Below, in pieces: positions 53,984 to 63,539 of a DNA stretch of 64,000 nt. The notes beneath the pieces were generated by a model. The model searched no databases and was not told where the DNA came from. It saw nothing but the letters and a program-made list of their open reading frames with translations. How positions within the stretch are numbered: position 1 is the first letter of the stretch; each line of letters opens with the position of its first letter. The DNA lies in assembly GCF_009849585.1 (NCBI RefSeq), contig NZ_VCRN01000004.1, positions 124,001 to 188,000 on the forward strand. The letters run 5' to 3'. The stretch is from Bacillus sp. ZZV12-4809 (GTDB lineage: Bacteria; Bacillota; Bacilli; Bacillales; Cytobacillaceae). The position numbers and the translations under genes were made by a program.

Positions 53984-54712
53984 TTAGAAATGGTCCCAAT
54001 AAAGTTGAGAAATCGCCTGCAGAACCACCATAAGAGGTGTTTTATCTGTAATATTGTACCCGTTCATTACTTTTTTGGGAGAGTAGCAGTATAAATTGAA
54101 GGAAGCTAATTTCTCCAAGGAATTACGGCTAAAATGAGTCAGTGACACGATTGTAATTCCTCTCGGTTTTGCTTGCTCAGCCATTTCAAGAACCTGCTCG
54201 GTTTCACCAGATAAACTGATTAAAAAGAGCACATCCTGTTTATTCATTTCTTCGATTCTGTGAAGCACTTCATGGCGATGAATAGAAAATTCAGCACCTT
54301 TTCCAGCCACGCGCAAATTCCGGACCATCATCTCACAAAAATCAGCTGAATCCCCCACCCCAAAGAAAAGAACATGTTTGGCATCATGTATTAATTTGCT
54401 GATTTTTTCTATTTGCTCCATATCCAAAAGTTCAAATGTCTTTTGGATTAGATAGTAGGAACCTTCTTCATTCACAACATTAGAAGTATTAATTTCATCT
54501 TTAATACTATTCTTAAGATGTGAGAAACCGTCATACCCCAGCTTTTTTGAAAGCCTGGTGATGGTGTTGGGAACAGTGAAAAATGCGGCAGCCAAACTTT
54601 GGATTGATTTGTTAACAAACTCAGGCTTATTTTGGAGGATATATTCAATAATCTGGTCATCCGTATCATTTAGCTTATATTCATATTTATGTACACGTTC
54701 TTCAAAGCGCAT
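53984..54712 (-). CDS. RpiR/MurR family transcriptional regulator (HTH plus SIS)
   Basis: 242 residues. N-terminal HTH_6 domain (about 1-75; NKSIQSLAAAFFTVPNTITRLSKKLGYDGFSHLK) and a C-terminal SIS phosphosugar-binding domain (about 95-242; HVLFFGVGDSADFCEMMV, LISLSGETEQVLEMAEQAKPRGITIVSLTHF). Such regulators sense sugar phosphates; mannose-6-P or phospho-mannosylglycerate is expected from the mngA-mngB genes next to it. E. coli uses a GntR-type MngR instead, so control has been swapped. It lies upstream of mngA on the same strand with a terminator between. Confidence 0.88.
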   Translation of the reverse strand: MRFEERVHKYEYKLNDTDDQIIEYILQNKPEFVNKSIQSLAAAFFTVPNTITRLSKKLGYDGFSHLKNSIKDEINTSNVVNEEGSYYLIQKTFELLDMEQIEKISKLIHDAKHVLFFGVGDSADFCEMMVRNLRVAGKGAEFSIHRHEVLHRIEEMNKQDVLFLISLSGETEQVLEMAEQAKPRGITIVSLTHFSRNSLEKLASFNLYCYSPKKVMNGYNITDKTPLMVVLQAISQLYWDHF

Positions 54713-54854
54713 CCATTCTCACCTCGCTCAATCTAGAACTGTATTTATTATATCAAATGAATGAGGCATAATTACTTATATGTAAAGTCTTGTTTTTTCT
54801 TTGAGACATCGGTCACTTCAATTTTGGTAATCAGGCTGTCGCGGAATCAATATT

Positions 54855-54886
54855 AAAAAAACCGCACACCAGCCATGGTGTGCAGT
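54855..54886 (-). terminator. Terminator after the 5'-nucleotidase gene
   Basis: ACTGCACACCA / TGGTGTGCGGT stem with loop TGGC, followed by seven T on the minus strand. Confidence 0.88.
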
Positions 54887-54907
54887 TCAAATTGCCATTC
54901 TGATTAC

Positions 54908-56893
54908 CTATCTATTTATGATAACTAGCTTTTTTATGTTTTCTGCTCCTCTAAGATCCACTAAATCGCTTTTCTCAATAATAACTTCTTTCACTTCTGC
55001 ACCGGTAAAGTCAACGATGATTGGCTCTTTCTTAGGTGTTACACGGACACTCACATTCTTAAGGCCCTCCCCCTGCAGGACAGCAGAATTTTTGAGCCAG
55101 ATGCCATTTTTAATCTCTGCTGTTTTTTCCACATTAATAAAAGAAATCTTATTCACTACTAATTTCTTCTTTTTACCATCAGTAAGATTATATTCCTTTT
55201 CAAATTCCAGCTCTGTTACAGGAGGCAGGCTGTCCACATCTACAATACGCCCTTCCACTGCGGGTGTGATAGTACCCAGGCCGGATAGGTGGTCGGCAAA
55301 GTTTTCCCAGTCAGACAGTCCAAGATCTGTTACCCTGCCCTCCTGGTATGCTTTTGCGAAGACTGTATATCCATCTCCGCCTTTGGCTGTGAATGCATTC
55401 GTAGCGATTGTGTAGGATTGATTGTCCTGGATTTCAGTGTAAGTGCCCTGTTCATTTTTATATTCAATTGAAACAACACGCTCGCCAGCAGGCTTGGCAG
55501 AATCAAATTTTACTTTTGCACCTGACACGTGCAGGAATCCGCCGTTTTCTGCCGGATATTGTCCTACGCTGATTTCAAATGCCTCTTTTAATTCTGTTCC
55601 TGTTAGCTCCATTGTGGCTAATGTATTGCCGAATGGCAGAACAGTGATTACTTCGCCAACTGTGATCGGCCCTGCATCAATACCTGCACGAATGCCGCCT
55701 CCATTTTGGAGAGCCATGACGACGTTGCTGTTATACTGCTGGGCTTTTGCCAGCATGCCGTCTGTAATCAGATTGCCCAATGGTGTTTCATTTTTTCGTA
55801 CACTTGGTCCTGTGTTGTCTCCGCTTGTACGCGGATTCTCAAGGGCAGCCAGGGTTTCTGCTCCGATTTCCGTGTTTTTTAATTCTTCTATTTGTGAAGA
55901 ATATTTTTCAAGAAGCACTGCTGCCTCAGGGTCCTCTGCTTTATCCGCTATTTTAATAAGCTGGCCTGCATGCCCAACTACCTTTCCTGCTTCGTCAAAT
56001 TGTACATCCAATGTCCCGAGGTAATTATTGTACTGACCTGCTTGAACAATGACAGTAGGATCCTTTGCTGCACCCGTTTCGTCCGCTGCCACAACCACCG
56101 GCTCATCTAATTGCGTATGGCTGTGTCCTCCCACGATCACATCAATCCCATCTACCTGAGCAGCCAAAGTTAAATCATTATCCACATTTGGGTTATCATC
56201 ATAGCCAATATGAGTTACAGCCACTATTTTATTGATTCCCATGCCCTCGAAAGCTGCTACAGCTTTTTCTGCTTCTTCAAGATAATTTTCGAAGGTAACA
56301 TTGCCTGGACTGGATATGCTTGCTGTTTCAGCTGTCGTTAGTCCAAAGAATCCTACTTTTTCGCCATTCACTTCTTTAATGATGCCATTATATATTTTTC
56401 CATCATCAGGTTCACTCGATATAAGATCACTGAATAACCCCTGCAGGTTGGCATCTTCAGAGAAGTTCACATTTGAACTGACCAATGGGAATTGTGCACC
56501 TTTTATGAAGTCAGCCAGTGCTTTGTGTCCTTCTGCACTCGAACCTAAGTCAAACTCATGATTACCAAAAGTCATAATGTCATAGCCCATAAGATTCATA
56601 AATTCAAGATCAGCCTGCCCAAGGAATTTATTAAAATATAAAGTTCCGGAAAAAACATCTCCTGCATCAACCAGCAACGCTTCCGGCTTTGCTTCTCTTA
56701 CTTCCTTTACCGCCGTCACTTTTTTTGCGGCACTATCCATATTTGCGTGTGAGTCATTGGTATGCATTAGCGAAAGCGTGAAATTTGAAGCTGAAGTCTC
56801 ATCTGCTGAAACTAAACCTGCAGGAACGGCTGCAGACATTGTTAATGCTGCTGATAAGGCTACTGTAGATAATACTTTGATAGGTAATTTCAT
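54908..56893 (-). CDS. Secreted 5'-nucleotidase / 2',3'-cyclic phosphodiesterase family
   Basis: 661 residues with a signal peptide (about 1-30, ending VSADE). The calcineurin-like metallophosphatase domain (about 40-330) has LMHTNDSHANMD, VDAGDVFSG, TFGNHEFDLG, VTHIGYD and VGGHSHT. The 5'-nucleotidase C-terminal domain (about 355-540) has the nucleotide-stacking region QNGGGIRAGID and FTAKGGDGYTVF. The last 85 residues form a module with WLKNSAVLQGEGLKNVSV and DLRGAENIKKLVI that recurs in the next protein. It dephosphorylates extracellular nucleotides. No sortase or SLH anchor is seen. It lies 62 bases after the nuclease gene in one operon. Confidence 0.92.
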   Translation of the reverse strand: MKLPIKVLSTVALSAALTMSAAVPAGLVSADETSASNFTLSLMHTNDSHANMDSAAKKVTAVKEVREAKPEALLVDAGDVFSGTLYFNKFLGQADLEFMNLMGYDIMTFGNHEFDLGSSAEGHKALADFIKGAQFPLVSSNVNFSEDANLQGLFSDLISSEPDDGKIYNGIIKEVNGEKVGFFGLTTAETASISSPGNVTFENYLEEAEKAVAAFEGMGINKIVAVTHIGYDDNPNVDNDLTLAAQVDGIDVIVGGHSHTQLDEPVVVAADETGAAKDPTVIVQAGQYNNYLGTLDVQFDEAGKVVGHAGQLIKIADKAEDPEAAVLLEKYSSQIEELKNTEIGAETLAALENPRTSGDNTGPSVRKNETPLGNLITDGMLAKAQQYNSNVVMALQNGGGIRAGIDAGPITVGEVITVLPFGNTLATMELTGTELKEAFEISVGQYPAENGGFLHVSGAKVKFDSAKPAGERVVSIEYKNEQGTYTEIQDNQSYTIATNAFTAKGGDGYTVFAKAYQEGRVTDLGLSDWENFADHLSGLGTITPAVEGRIVDVDSLPPVTELEFEKEYNLTDGKKKKLVVNKISFINVEKTAEIKNGIWLKNSAVLQGEGLKNVSVRVTPKKEPIIVDFTGAEVKEVIIEKSDLVDLRGAENIKKLVIINR

Positions 56894-56955
56894 AATAATA
56901 TGCTCCTTTCAATTTTCGGATTGAAAGCCGGAGCTGCTGCACTCCGGCTCCACTG

Positions 56956-59736
56956 TTACGCCGCTTTCTCATCCTCATAAGGAGACTCCATTATCTCCCC
57001 GTCCGAATCTTTGAAAATGATATGAGATGGATCCGCTTTTTTCCCAAGTGTCCATTTCTGCACATTTTCAGCACCGCGGATTTCCACGACTTTGTCACTT
57101 TCGATCATAACTTCTTTGATTTCAGATCCTGTCAGATCCACAACTGCCCCTTTGTTGGCGGAGCTGATGACGACTTTTGTATGTTTAAGGCCTTCTCCTT
57201 TAACTGCAGCTGATTTTTTCAGCCATAGGCCTTCTGAGAGGCGGGAGCTTCCATCCATAATAACTAATGCATTATGTGGCCCTGCCACGAATTTCTTTGC
57301 ATGATAGTTTACCAGATTGAAAATATGATCATATTTAGGCTCTTCCGGCTTGGCTGCAGGCTTTAGGCTTGTCTGAATCAGGACAGGGTCATGGTCACTC
57401 GCCCGGCCGTGCTCTTCCATGAAGCCAGAGTTAATATGAAGAATATCCACTTCTGTTTTCTTGGCCAGGTTGTTGGATACTAAAATATGATCCAGCACCT
57501 GTGCATTTCCCTGATAGTTGTAAGTATAGCGCTCTTCTGCAGGAACTTTTTCAATCAAATTCGTCAGTTCCGCGCCCTTTAGAGCCTGTAAAGGTTTGGA
57601 GAACTCAAAATCGTTAAAGTCGCCAAGCAGGACGATATTAGCATCAGGGTCTTCAGCTTTAACACCCTTTACAAAGCCGTTCACCACGTTAGCTATTTTC
57701 ATGCGCTGGATTTCACTGCTTAAGACAGGCGGCTGCACCTTACCGAATAACGGAAGATCTCCGCCTTTTGAGTTAAAGTGATTAGCTACTACAATGACGC
57801 TTTCGCCTTGGAATTCGAACTGCGCCGCTAATGCTTTACGGCTATTTTCAAAAGCTTCATTAGTTGGATCAATGCGTCCTGGGTTTAGTGTCAGTTTGCC
57901 GTTTTCAAAATCAACTGCATCAGTTGCTGACCCTTTTTCACCCGGGGCTAAGGTTACCCGTTCTGCGTTATAAAGGAAGCCGACACGGATGTTTCCTCCA
58001 GGCTGACCGCCATCCTGTTTATCTATCGGAGCGATGTCTGTGTATGTGTAGGCTGGACCGCCAAGCTCTTTAATTTTTGCAATTAATAACGCAGCACTTT
58101 GGTCCGCTTCTGTTGTGCCGCTATCTGTTGGTCCATCATTATCCTGTACTTCTGTCAGGCCGATAATATCCGGCTGCTTCATGTTGTCAACAATTGCTTC
58201 TGCTAATCTCGTAACCTTTTCCGCATCCGTTTTGGTTGAGAAATTCTCCACATTATAAGACGCGATGGTTAATTGGTCTTCTTCCTTATCAAGGCTTGTT
58301 TCTTCCCTTACTGCCGAACCTTCAACAAATTCCGGCAATGAGTCTGCATCACTTAGTACTTTATAGTTGCTAAATCCGTAGCTGACGACCCCCTGGATGC
58401 TGCCTTTGAAGCTGTCGCCCATTTTGGCAACAAAATTATCATCATTAATATCCAAAGTAATTCTTTCCGGGTTAAAATCGTATTCTGAAATGCGAAGTCC
58501 GCCAGCTGATGTGTTTGTAGCCACATCTCCAGGGACGACTGAAAGTTCACCATAATTTTGCGGGGCAACTACTTTTGCGTTGTCCACCTGTACAAGCATT
58601 CCTTCCAGGCTTTCAAAAAAATCAATTCCATCCTCTTCCGGATCAAATTCACCAAACTCATCGTTATCGATCACTTCAGTTGGCAGGTTCTCTTTACTCA
58701 GAATGACAGGAGCCGGAAGCTCCTGGCCTGACGCTATTTCATGGATGGCTGAAGCATTAATTTCGGTTACAGGCAAATCTGTCTCAAGCTTTTCAGCATA
58801 GCCGTCAAGCACCCACTCTTTCACCTGTCCTGAAACGGATACCACATCTCCTGCTGATACACCGTGTCCTTTTTTATAAACCAAAATTCCTTCTGATGTT
58901 TTTTCATCCTCATCAGGCTGCTGATCCTGCATGTAGAAATTGCTGCTGTCCACTACCTTAGTGACAATTCCTTCAACATCTGAAACCTGCTGGTTCGCAT
59001 ATGGAGAATAGTGGCCTGCACCCTGAATATCATGAATGCGCAAATCTTCGAGCCCAATCATGTACTGAAATACGGATACCTTACTGTCTGTTAAACCGTC
59101 TTTGACAGCTATCGCCTTGATTGTTGTCTCTTCATTAATGAGGATGGGATCAGAATATACTGTGCTTTCAGCAGTTGGTTCTGTTCCATCAACTGTATAA
59201 TGGATTACAGCCCCATCAGTGGAAGACGATAGTTCTACTGCTGTTCCAGCTTTAACAGGACCACCCTCAGGGGAAGCTGTTACCGCTGAAACCTGTGGAG
59301 TTCCCATATCTTCTACAAACGTATAAGCAGTTGGGCTTTTTAAACCTGGAGCTGTAAAGTATGCTTCAAGTGAGCCTGTAATTTGTACTTTTTTCCCCAG
59401 ATTCTCAGGGTTGTCCTTTAAATTCAGCTCTGTTCTAATAGAATTATTCGGCAATTGAACCGGCAGTATTTTGCTTGGGTCTGTTTCACTTGGAGAATCG
59501 GCAATGGCCAAATTTGTATTAACTGTAAATGGTCCCGTATGGGTATATTTCGGCCCATTTGCAGTCGTTCCAACAATATACCCTTCTACTGTTGCTGTTC
59601 CGCTATTATCCGCAATCGCTTCTGCCACTGACTTCACGTCTTCTGCACTAGCTTTGGCAAAGGGGCTAAATAGACTAAGAATTAAAGCAAAAACACTAAT
59701 AAAGCTGATTAACTTTATTCGCTGCTTTTTAATCAT
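56956..59736 (-). CDS. Secreted multidomain nuclease (endonuclease/exonuclease/phosphatase fold)
   Basis: 926 residues with a signal peptide (about 1-31, FAKASAE). In order: an OB-like domain (VAEAIADNSGTATVEGYIVG, to about 145), a chitobiase-type Ig domain (150-225, GAVIHYTVDGTEPTAESTVYS), further OB-like nuclease-associated domains (to about 470), and the EEP nuclease (about 485-800). The nuclease shows IASYNVENFS, GLTEVQDNDG, VVVANHFNSKGGD, LLGDFNDFEFS, LDHILVSNN and RASDHDPV, containing the metal and catalytic Glu, Asp and His residues. The tail repeats the WLKKSAAVKGEGLK/RGAENVQK module of the 5'-nucleotidase. It likely degrades extracellular DNA or RNA so that the nucleotidase can release nucleosides and phosphate. 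A cre-like site lies upstream. Confidence 0.9.
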   Translation of the reverse strand: MIKKQRIKLISFISVFALILSLFSPFAKASAEDVKSVAEAIADNSGTATVEGYIVGTTANGPKYTHTGPFTVNTNLAIADSPSETDPSKILPVQLPNNSIRTELNLKDNPENLGKKVQITGSLEAYFTAPGLKSPTAYTFVEDMGTPQVSAVTASPEGGPVKAGTAVELSSSTDGAVIHYTVDGTEPTAESTVYSDPILINEETTIKAIAVKDGLTDSKVSVFQYMIGLEDLRIHDIQGAGHYSPYANQQVSDVEGIVTKVVDSSNFYMQDQQPDEDEKTSEGILVYKKGHGVSAGDVVSVSGQVKEWVLDGYAEKLETDLPVTEINASAIHEIASGQELPAPVILSKENLPTEVIDNDEFGEFDPEEDGIDFFESLEGMLVQVDNAKVVAPQNYGELSVVPGDVATNTSAGGLRISEYDFNPERITLDINDDNFVAKMGDSFKGSIQGVVSYGFSNYKVLSDADSLPEFVEGSAVREETSLDKEEDQLTIASYNVENFSTKTDAEKVTRLAEAIVDNMKQPDIIGLTEVQDNDGPTDSGTTEADQSAALLIAKIKELGGPAYTYTDIAPIDKQDGGQPGGNIRVGFLYNAERVTLAPGEKGSATDAVDFENGKLTLNPGRIDPTNEAFENSRKALAAQFEFQGESVIVVANHFNSKGGDLPLFGKVQPPVLSSEIQRMKIANVVNGFVKGVKAEDPDANIVLLGDFNDFEFSKPLQALKGAELTNLIEKVPAEERYTYNYQGNAQVLDHILVSNNLAKKTEVDILHINSGFMEEHGRASDHDPVLIQTSLKPAAKPEEPKYDHIFNLVNYHAKKFVAGPHNALVIMDGSSRLSEGLWLKKSAAVKGEGLKHTKVVISSANKGAVVDLTGSEIKEVMIESDKVVEIRGAENVQKWTLGKKADPSHIIFKDSDGEIMESPYEDEKAA

Positions 59737-59760
59737 GAGATCCTCTCCTATTTCCTTATT

Positions 59761-59774
59761 TTAAAGCGTTTTCA
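59761..59774 (-). promoter_or_regulatory. Candidate cre site before the nuclease gene
   Basis: TTAAAGCGTTTTCA (minus strand TGAAAACGCTTTAA), a fair match to the CcpA box and nearly the same as the site at 53951, 25 bases before the start codon. Confidence 0.5.
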
Positions 59775-60084
59775 CGTACTACCACTCTAGTAAATCACTC
59801 TTCTATTTGGCATACAATCTGATATTTGTAAAAATTGAGTAAATAAGTAAAAATGAGAAAATATTCATATTTTTTAATAAGGAATAAGACCTCTATAAGA
59901 GGCGCTTGCTAGACTTTTAGGACCAGAAGATATTTTTCTGATTAATTTCAATAAATAGACTTTTATAGGGATAATTGTAAATATTGGATAATAATAGTGC
60001 TGATTTACTAATGAACGAAGTTAATTGAGGGCCCATTCCGGATAGGGTTTGCATCAACCACAATCAAGCAAGCAATATTCCAAC

Positions 60085-60111
60085 AAAAAAGAACCTCCAT
60101 TGTGGAGATTC
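60085..60111 (-). terminator. Terminator after the LysM-3D gene
   Basis: GAATCTCCA / TGGAGGTTC stem with one G-T pair and a 3-base loop, then TTTTTT on the minus strand. Confidence 0.82.
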
Positions 60112-60121
60112 TCTTACTAGA

Positions 60122-60688
60122 TTATTTATATACTTTAATCGTTACTGTTTTGCTGCCCCATTGAAGAGCACGCGTTTTATTCGGGATGAACACATCAATT
60201 TTATTTCCTCTTACGGCAGATCCTTTGTCACCTGCGATTGCTTCCCCATATCCTGGCACGTAAACTTTAGAACCTAATGGGATGACTTTTGGATCGACTG
60301 AAATAACCTTGGCGTTCGGGTTCTTTTTCAAATTGATTCCTGTATAAGTAATGCCGCTGCAGCCTTTGCAGCTGGCAGTATAGGCAGTTGCCTTAACTTT
60401 AATTTCTTTATATGCTTTCGTTGAAGCAGGCTTTACAGCCTTCTTTTTAGGTGCTGCAGTTTTTGCTGAAGCTCCAGTAATTTTTAGTTTTTGGTTAATC
60501 TTAATTGTATCTGAAGTTAATTTATTCCATGACTTAATCTGCTGTACTGAAACATTATGTTTTTTAGAGATTGCCCAAAGCGTATCCCCTTTTTTTACTG
60601 TATACGTATTTCCAGCGGCTGAAGTGACATTGGAAAATCCAAACGATAGAAAAACAGCTGTTACTAAATAGATTACTAATTTCTTCAT
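60122..60688 (-). CDS. Secreted LysM and 3D domain protein (YocH-like)
   Basis: 188 residues with a signal peptide (1-24, TSAAG). One LysM (about 28-71, YTVKKGDTLWAISKKHNVSVQQIKSWN) binds peptidoglycan. A Lys/Ala/Pro linker leads to a 3D domain (about 95-188) with the three aspartates in SVDPKVIPLGSKVYV, IAGDKGSAVRG and KIDVFIP. The 3D fold resembles the MltA lytic transglycosylase barrel; B. subtilis YocH is a wall autolysin of this layout. It acts outside the cell in wall turnover. Monocistronic, with a terminator. Confidence 0.9.
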   Translation of the reverse strand: MKKLVIYLVTAVFLSFGFSNVTSAAGNTYTVKKGDTLWAISKKHNVSVQQIKSWNKLTSDTIKINQKLKITGASAKTAAPKKKAVKPASTKAYKEIKVKATAYTASCKGCSGITYTGINLKKNPNAKVISVDPKVIPLGSKVYVPGYGEAIAGDKGSAVRGNKIDVFIPNKTRALQWGSKTVTIKVYK

Positions 60689-60847
60689 GATATCTCCTTT
60701 ATGTCCCTTGATAGGAACATATTAACACCGAAATATAACAAGTAGATTTCAGTAAAACTCTTTTTTTATTACAAATTAAAAGTAATTTAATAGTTTTGTA
60801 ATATAAATTACCACATTTTCATTCGCTTTTCCGCCACAGAACCACAT

Positions 60848-60885
60848 AAGGCACCTTTTCCCGCATGTGCAAGGTAAGGTGCCTT
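60848..60885 (-). terminator. Terminator after the SleB-like gene
   Basis: AAGGCACCTT / AAGGTGCCTT, perfect 10-bp arms around an 18-base loop, immediately 3' of the stop on the minus strand. The following T content is low. Confidence 0.6.
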
Positions 60886-60888
60886 ATA

Positions 60889-61506
60889 TTAATAGGCAAA
60901 ATTATGACTGCCGATTTGTTTAATAACCGTTCTCGTAAATATCCACTGGTCAGTAGCTGTATAAGGATTGTAATAATAAACGGCACCGCCGGTAGGATCC
61001 CAACCATCAAAGGCATCTCTTACCGCCTGATATGCAGCAGCATCTGGCTGCAGCCAGTACTGTCCGTCATTCACAGCTGTAATGGCATTCTTTTGGAAAA
61101 TGACATTTGAAAGAGTATCCGGGAATTCACTGGATTCCATACGATTGAGAATGACAGCGGCAACTGCCACCTGGCCTTCATAGCTTTCCCCGCGCGCCTC
61201 CCCATAAACAACATGAGCCAGCATGTCCACATTCCTAAGCATTTCTGCCGTGTTCACTCCAACAATGCCATCAGCTGCTAAACCGAAATCATACTGAAAG
61301 TTTCTAACTGCATTCTCTGTTACTGTTCCATAATATCCTGTATGGTCTGTATTAAAATAGCCAAGCTTTTGTAATGCTGATTGAATGTATGTAACCTCCG
61401 GACCTGCTGAGCCATTCTTTAATACAGCAGCATCTGCTTTCGGCTGGCTGAAGCTCAGCACAAATACCATTGCTGCGACGGCCGTAATCCATTTTATGTA
61501 ATTCAT
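60889..61506 (-). CDS. SleB/CwlJ-type cell wall hydrolase with peptidoglycan-binding domain
   Basis: 205 residues with a signal peptide (1-27, ADAAV). A PG_binding_1 domain (about 30-90, SAGPEVTYIQSALQKLGYF and YGTVTENAVRNFQYDFGL) precedes a Hydrolase_2 domain (about 95-205) with the probable catalytic Glu103 in VVYGEARGE. This is the SleB lytic transglycosylase layout, though SleB itself needs cortex muramic lactam, and vegetative or sporulation paralogues share the layout. The final QIGSHNFAY replaces the usual IGKHVF end. The predicted role is spore cortex or wall degradation. Confidence 0.88.
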   Translation of the reverse strand: MNYIKWITAVAAMVFVLSFSQPKADAAVLKNGSAGPEVTYIQSALQKLGYFNTDHTGYYGTVTENAVRNFQYDFGLAADGIVGVNTAEMLRNVDMLAHVVYGEARGESYEGQVAVAAVILNRMESSEFPDTLSNVIFQKNAITAVNDGQYWLQPDAAAYQAVRDAFDGWDPTGGAVYYYNPYTATDQWIFTRTVIKQIGSHNFAY

Positions 61507-61648
61507 TTAAACACTCCTCATTATGTAGTATGTCGAGCCGTGCTTCCCTCCTTTGCTCACCCTTTGTATTTTCCCTATGAATTACTTAGGAAACTCGTTC
61601 AAATGGTTTAATTTTCCGGATAGGACAAAGGAACAGGCGGATAATAGG

Positions 61649-61674
61649 AAAAGCCGCTCTCTATAGAGAACGGC
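61649..61674 (-). terminator. Terminator after the chemoreceptor gene
   Basis: GCCGTTCTC / GAGAGCGGC stem (one G-T pair) with loop TATA and then TTTT on the minus strand. Confidence 0.78.
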
Positions 61675-61681
61675 CTGCATT

Positions 61682-63418
61682 TTATATTTTAAACTTCTCC
61701 ACCGACTTTTCCAGCTGTTTCGAAAGACTGCTCAGCTGAAGGGTCAGTTCTGAAATCTTACCTACTGCATCCTCCTGCTGGTCTGTTGAGGCTGCGACCT
61801 CGCGGGAAATTTGTGCTGTGTCTTTTGACAGACCCGCAAATTCATCAATAGAAGCAGAAATCTCTTCTGAACCTGCAGAGAGCTCTTCTGTTACTGCAGA
61901 AACCTCCTGAATTTCCCCGGTCACGCCTTCGACTGCATGCAGGATCTGATTGAATTTCTCTCCGGCACTATTGACAAGATCTGCGCCTTCTTCCACTTTA
62001 CCTGAGCTCGCATGCATATTCCCGACTGCCTGTTCAATAGATAATCTGAAGTGATTCAGCTTTTCGGCAATTTGTTCAGCTGATGCTTTTGAGCCTTCTG
62101 CCAGCTTTTTCACTTCCTGGGATACAACCGCGAAGCCTTTGCCATGTTCGCCTGCCCGTGCAGCTTCAATAGCTGCATTTAATGCAAGCAGATTGGTTTG
62201 CTCCGCGATGCCTGATATCAGGTTCACGATACTCTCAATTTCAGTAGCCTGTGTACCGAGCTCTTCTATAAATAGAGAGGAATCGTTTACCGTTTTTTTG
62301 ATCTCGTTGATCTGCCGGATGATAGACTGAATTTCATCAAAACCTTCTTTTACCTGCTGTGCAACTGTATTGGATTGTTCGCTCACATCTGTCGAAGCTT
62401 CTGCAATGCGCTGTATGCCTACAGCCATTTCTTCAATTGCCTTGGCTGATTCCTCGCTTCGGATCAGCTGTGTATCAGTAGCTCCGGCCACTTCCTGGAT
62501 TCCTCTGACAATCAGGCTGCTGGCCTGGCTGATTTCTTCCACCTTATTTTCTATTTTACCCGAAGAAACCAGGAGTGCTTCTGAGGATGATTTGATGTCT
62601 TCAACCATCACTTTTGTATGGTAGGTCATTTTTTTGAAAGACTCTGTCACGAGCCTAATTTCGTCATTTCCTTTTACTTTAATTGAACTTGCCTTCTCTT
62701 CCGCTCCGCGAAGATCGCCATCAGCCATTAATTGCGCGGCTGAACTGATGCTTTGCAGCGGGAGCAGTCTTTTTCTGACGAACCAGGCCAAAATGGTGAC
62801 CACTCCAAGGATTAACAGTATATTTATTACCAGATTCATCGGCAGCACTTCCAGGAGTACTTGGTCTGTAATGCTGCTAACATTCTCTGCATTGATATCC
62901 ACACCCAATATCCCGATTATTTTTCCATCCGCTTTAATGGGTACGAACGCGGAAAGGTAGTCTCCATAATCAGGATCGTGAACGATTGGTGAGCTTGAAG
63001 CTTTTCCATCCAGGACAGGAGCAATATCTTCGTATGTTGTAGCCGTTGTCGGTGTTTTAATGTCTGCAGCAATATCGGAGTCATTCGGCAGACCATCCAC
63101 CATAATAAAGAGTTCTTTCTTCCCGGAGTCAGCCATTAAAGTATAGACGTAAAATGCGCCTGTTTTCTCGCGGAAATCATTCAGCTGTTCCCTGAGGTCC
63201 CAATAGGTTTCCGACTGATTGGGATTCTTTAAAAACTCCTTATATTTTTCGGTTTCCATCTTTGAGACAATATTGTCTGCAATGCTTAGGCTAAAGTTTT
63301 CAATAGAGGACTCTACTGAACTTTTTGTGCTTAAATAGAGCATAGAAATGTTTCCGAGTAAAACAATTGCCATTCCAAGAGCCATGACCAGTGCAATTCT
63401 ATTGCTGAGCTTTTTCAT
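61682..63418 (-). CDS. Methyl-accepting chemotaxis protein with a Cache sensor
   Basis: 578 residues from ATG 63418 (GGAG 8 bases upstream); a GTG three codons earlier would overlap that site. Membrane helix about 7-29, an extracellular dCache-type sensor (about 35-185, [27 protein letters not shown] and [14 protein letters not shown]), a second helix about 195-217, HAMP, then the signalling domain. The receptor tip is [50 protein letters not shown] in sense, with methylation-helix Glu/Gln on both sides. It relays ligand sensing to CheA. The ligand is unknown. Monocistronic. Confidence 0.93.
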   Translation of the reverse strand: MKKLSNRIALVMALGMAIVLLGNISMLYLSTKSSVESSIENFSLSIADNIVSKMETEKYKEFLKNPNQSETYWDLREQLNDFREKTGAFYVYTLMADSGKKELFIMVDGLPNDSDIAADIKTPTTATTYEDIAPVLDGKASSSPIVHDPDYGDYLSAFVPIKADGKIIGILGVDINAENVSSITDQVLLEVLPMNLVINILLILGVVTILAWFVRKRLLPLQSISSAAQLMADGDLRGAEEKASSIKVKGNDEIRLVTESFKKMTYHTKVMVEDIKSSSEALLVSSGKIENKVEEISQASSLIVRGIQEVAGATDTQLIRSEESAKAIEEMAVGIQRIAEASTDVSEQSNTVAQQVKEGFDEIQSIIRQINEIKKTVNDSSLFIEELGTQATEIESIVNLISGIAEQTNLLALNAAIEAARAGEHGKGFAVVSQEVKKLAEGSKASAEQIAEKLNHFRLSIEQAVGNMHASSGKVEEGADLVNSAGEKFNQILHAVEGVTGEIQEVSAVTEELSAGSEEISASIDEFAGLSKDTAQISREVAASTDQQEDAVGKISELTLQLSSLSKQLEKSVEKFKI

Positions 63419-63539
63419 AAATTTCACTCCATCAGTAAATATTTCATATATGAATTATAACTTTTAACCCGGTTAAATAGCACTAGAAAAATCGAAAATA
63501 CAAAAAAATACTGAAACCATTCTGGCTCCAGCATCTCAC

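Larger units (their letters stand above)
59737..60121. other. 385-base region upstream of the nuclease gene
   Basis: It holds a cre-like TTAAAGCGTTTTCA (59761-59774) just before the nuclease ribosome site and AT-rich promoter DNA, and at its far end the terminator of the LysM-3D gene (60085-60111). The central 250 bases show nothing recognisable. Confidence 0.5.
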
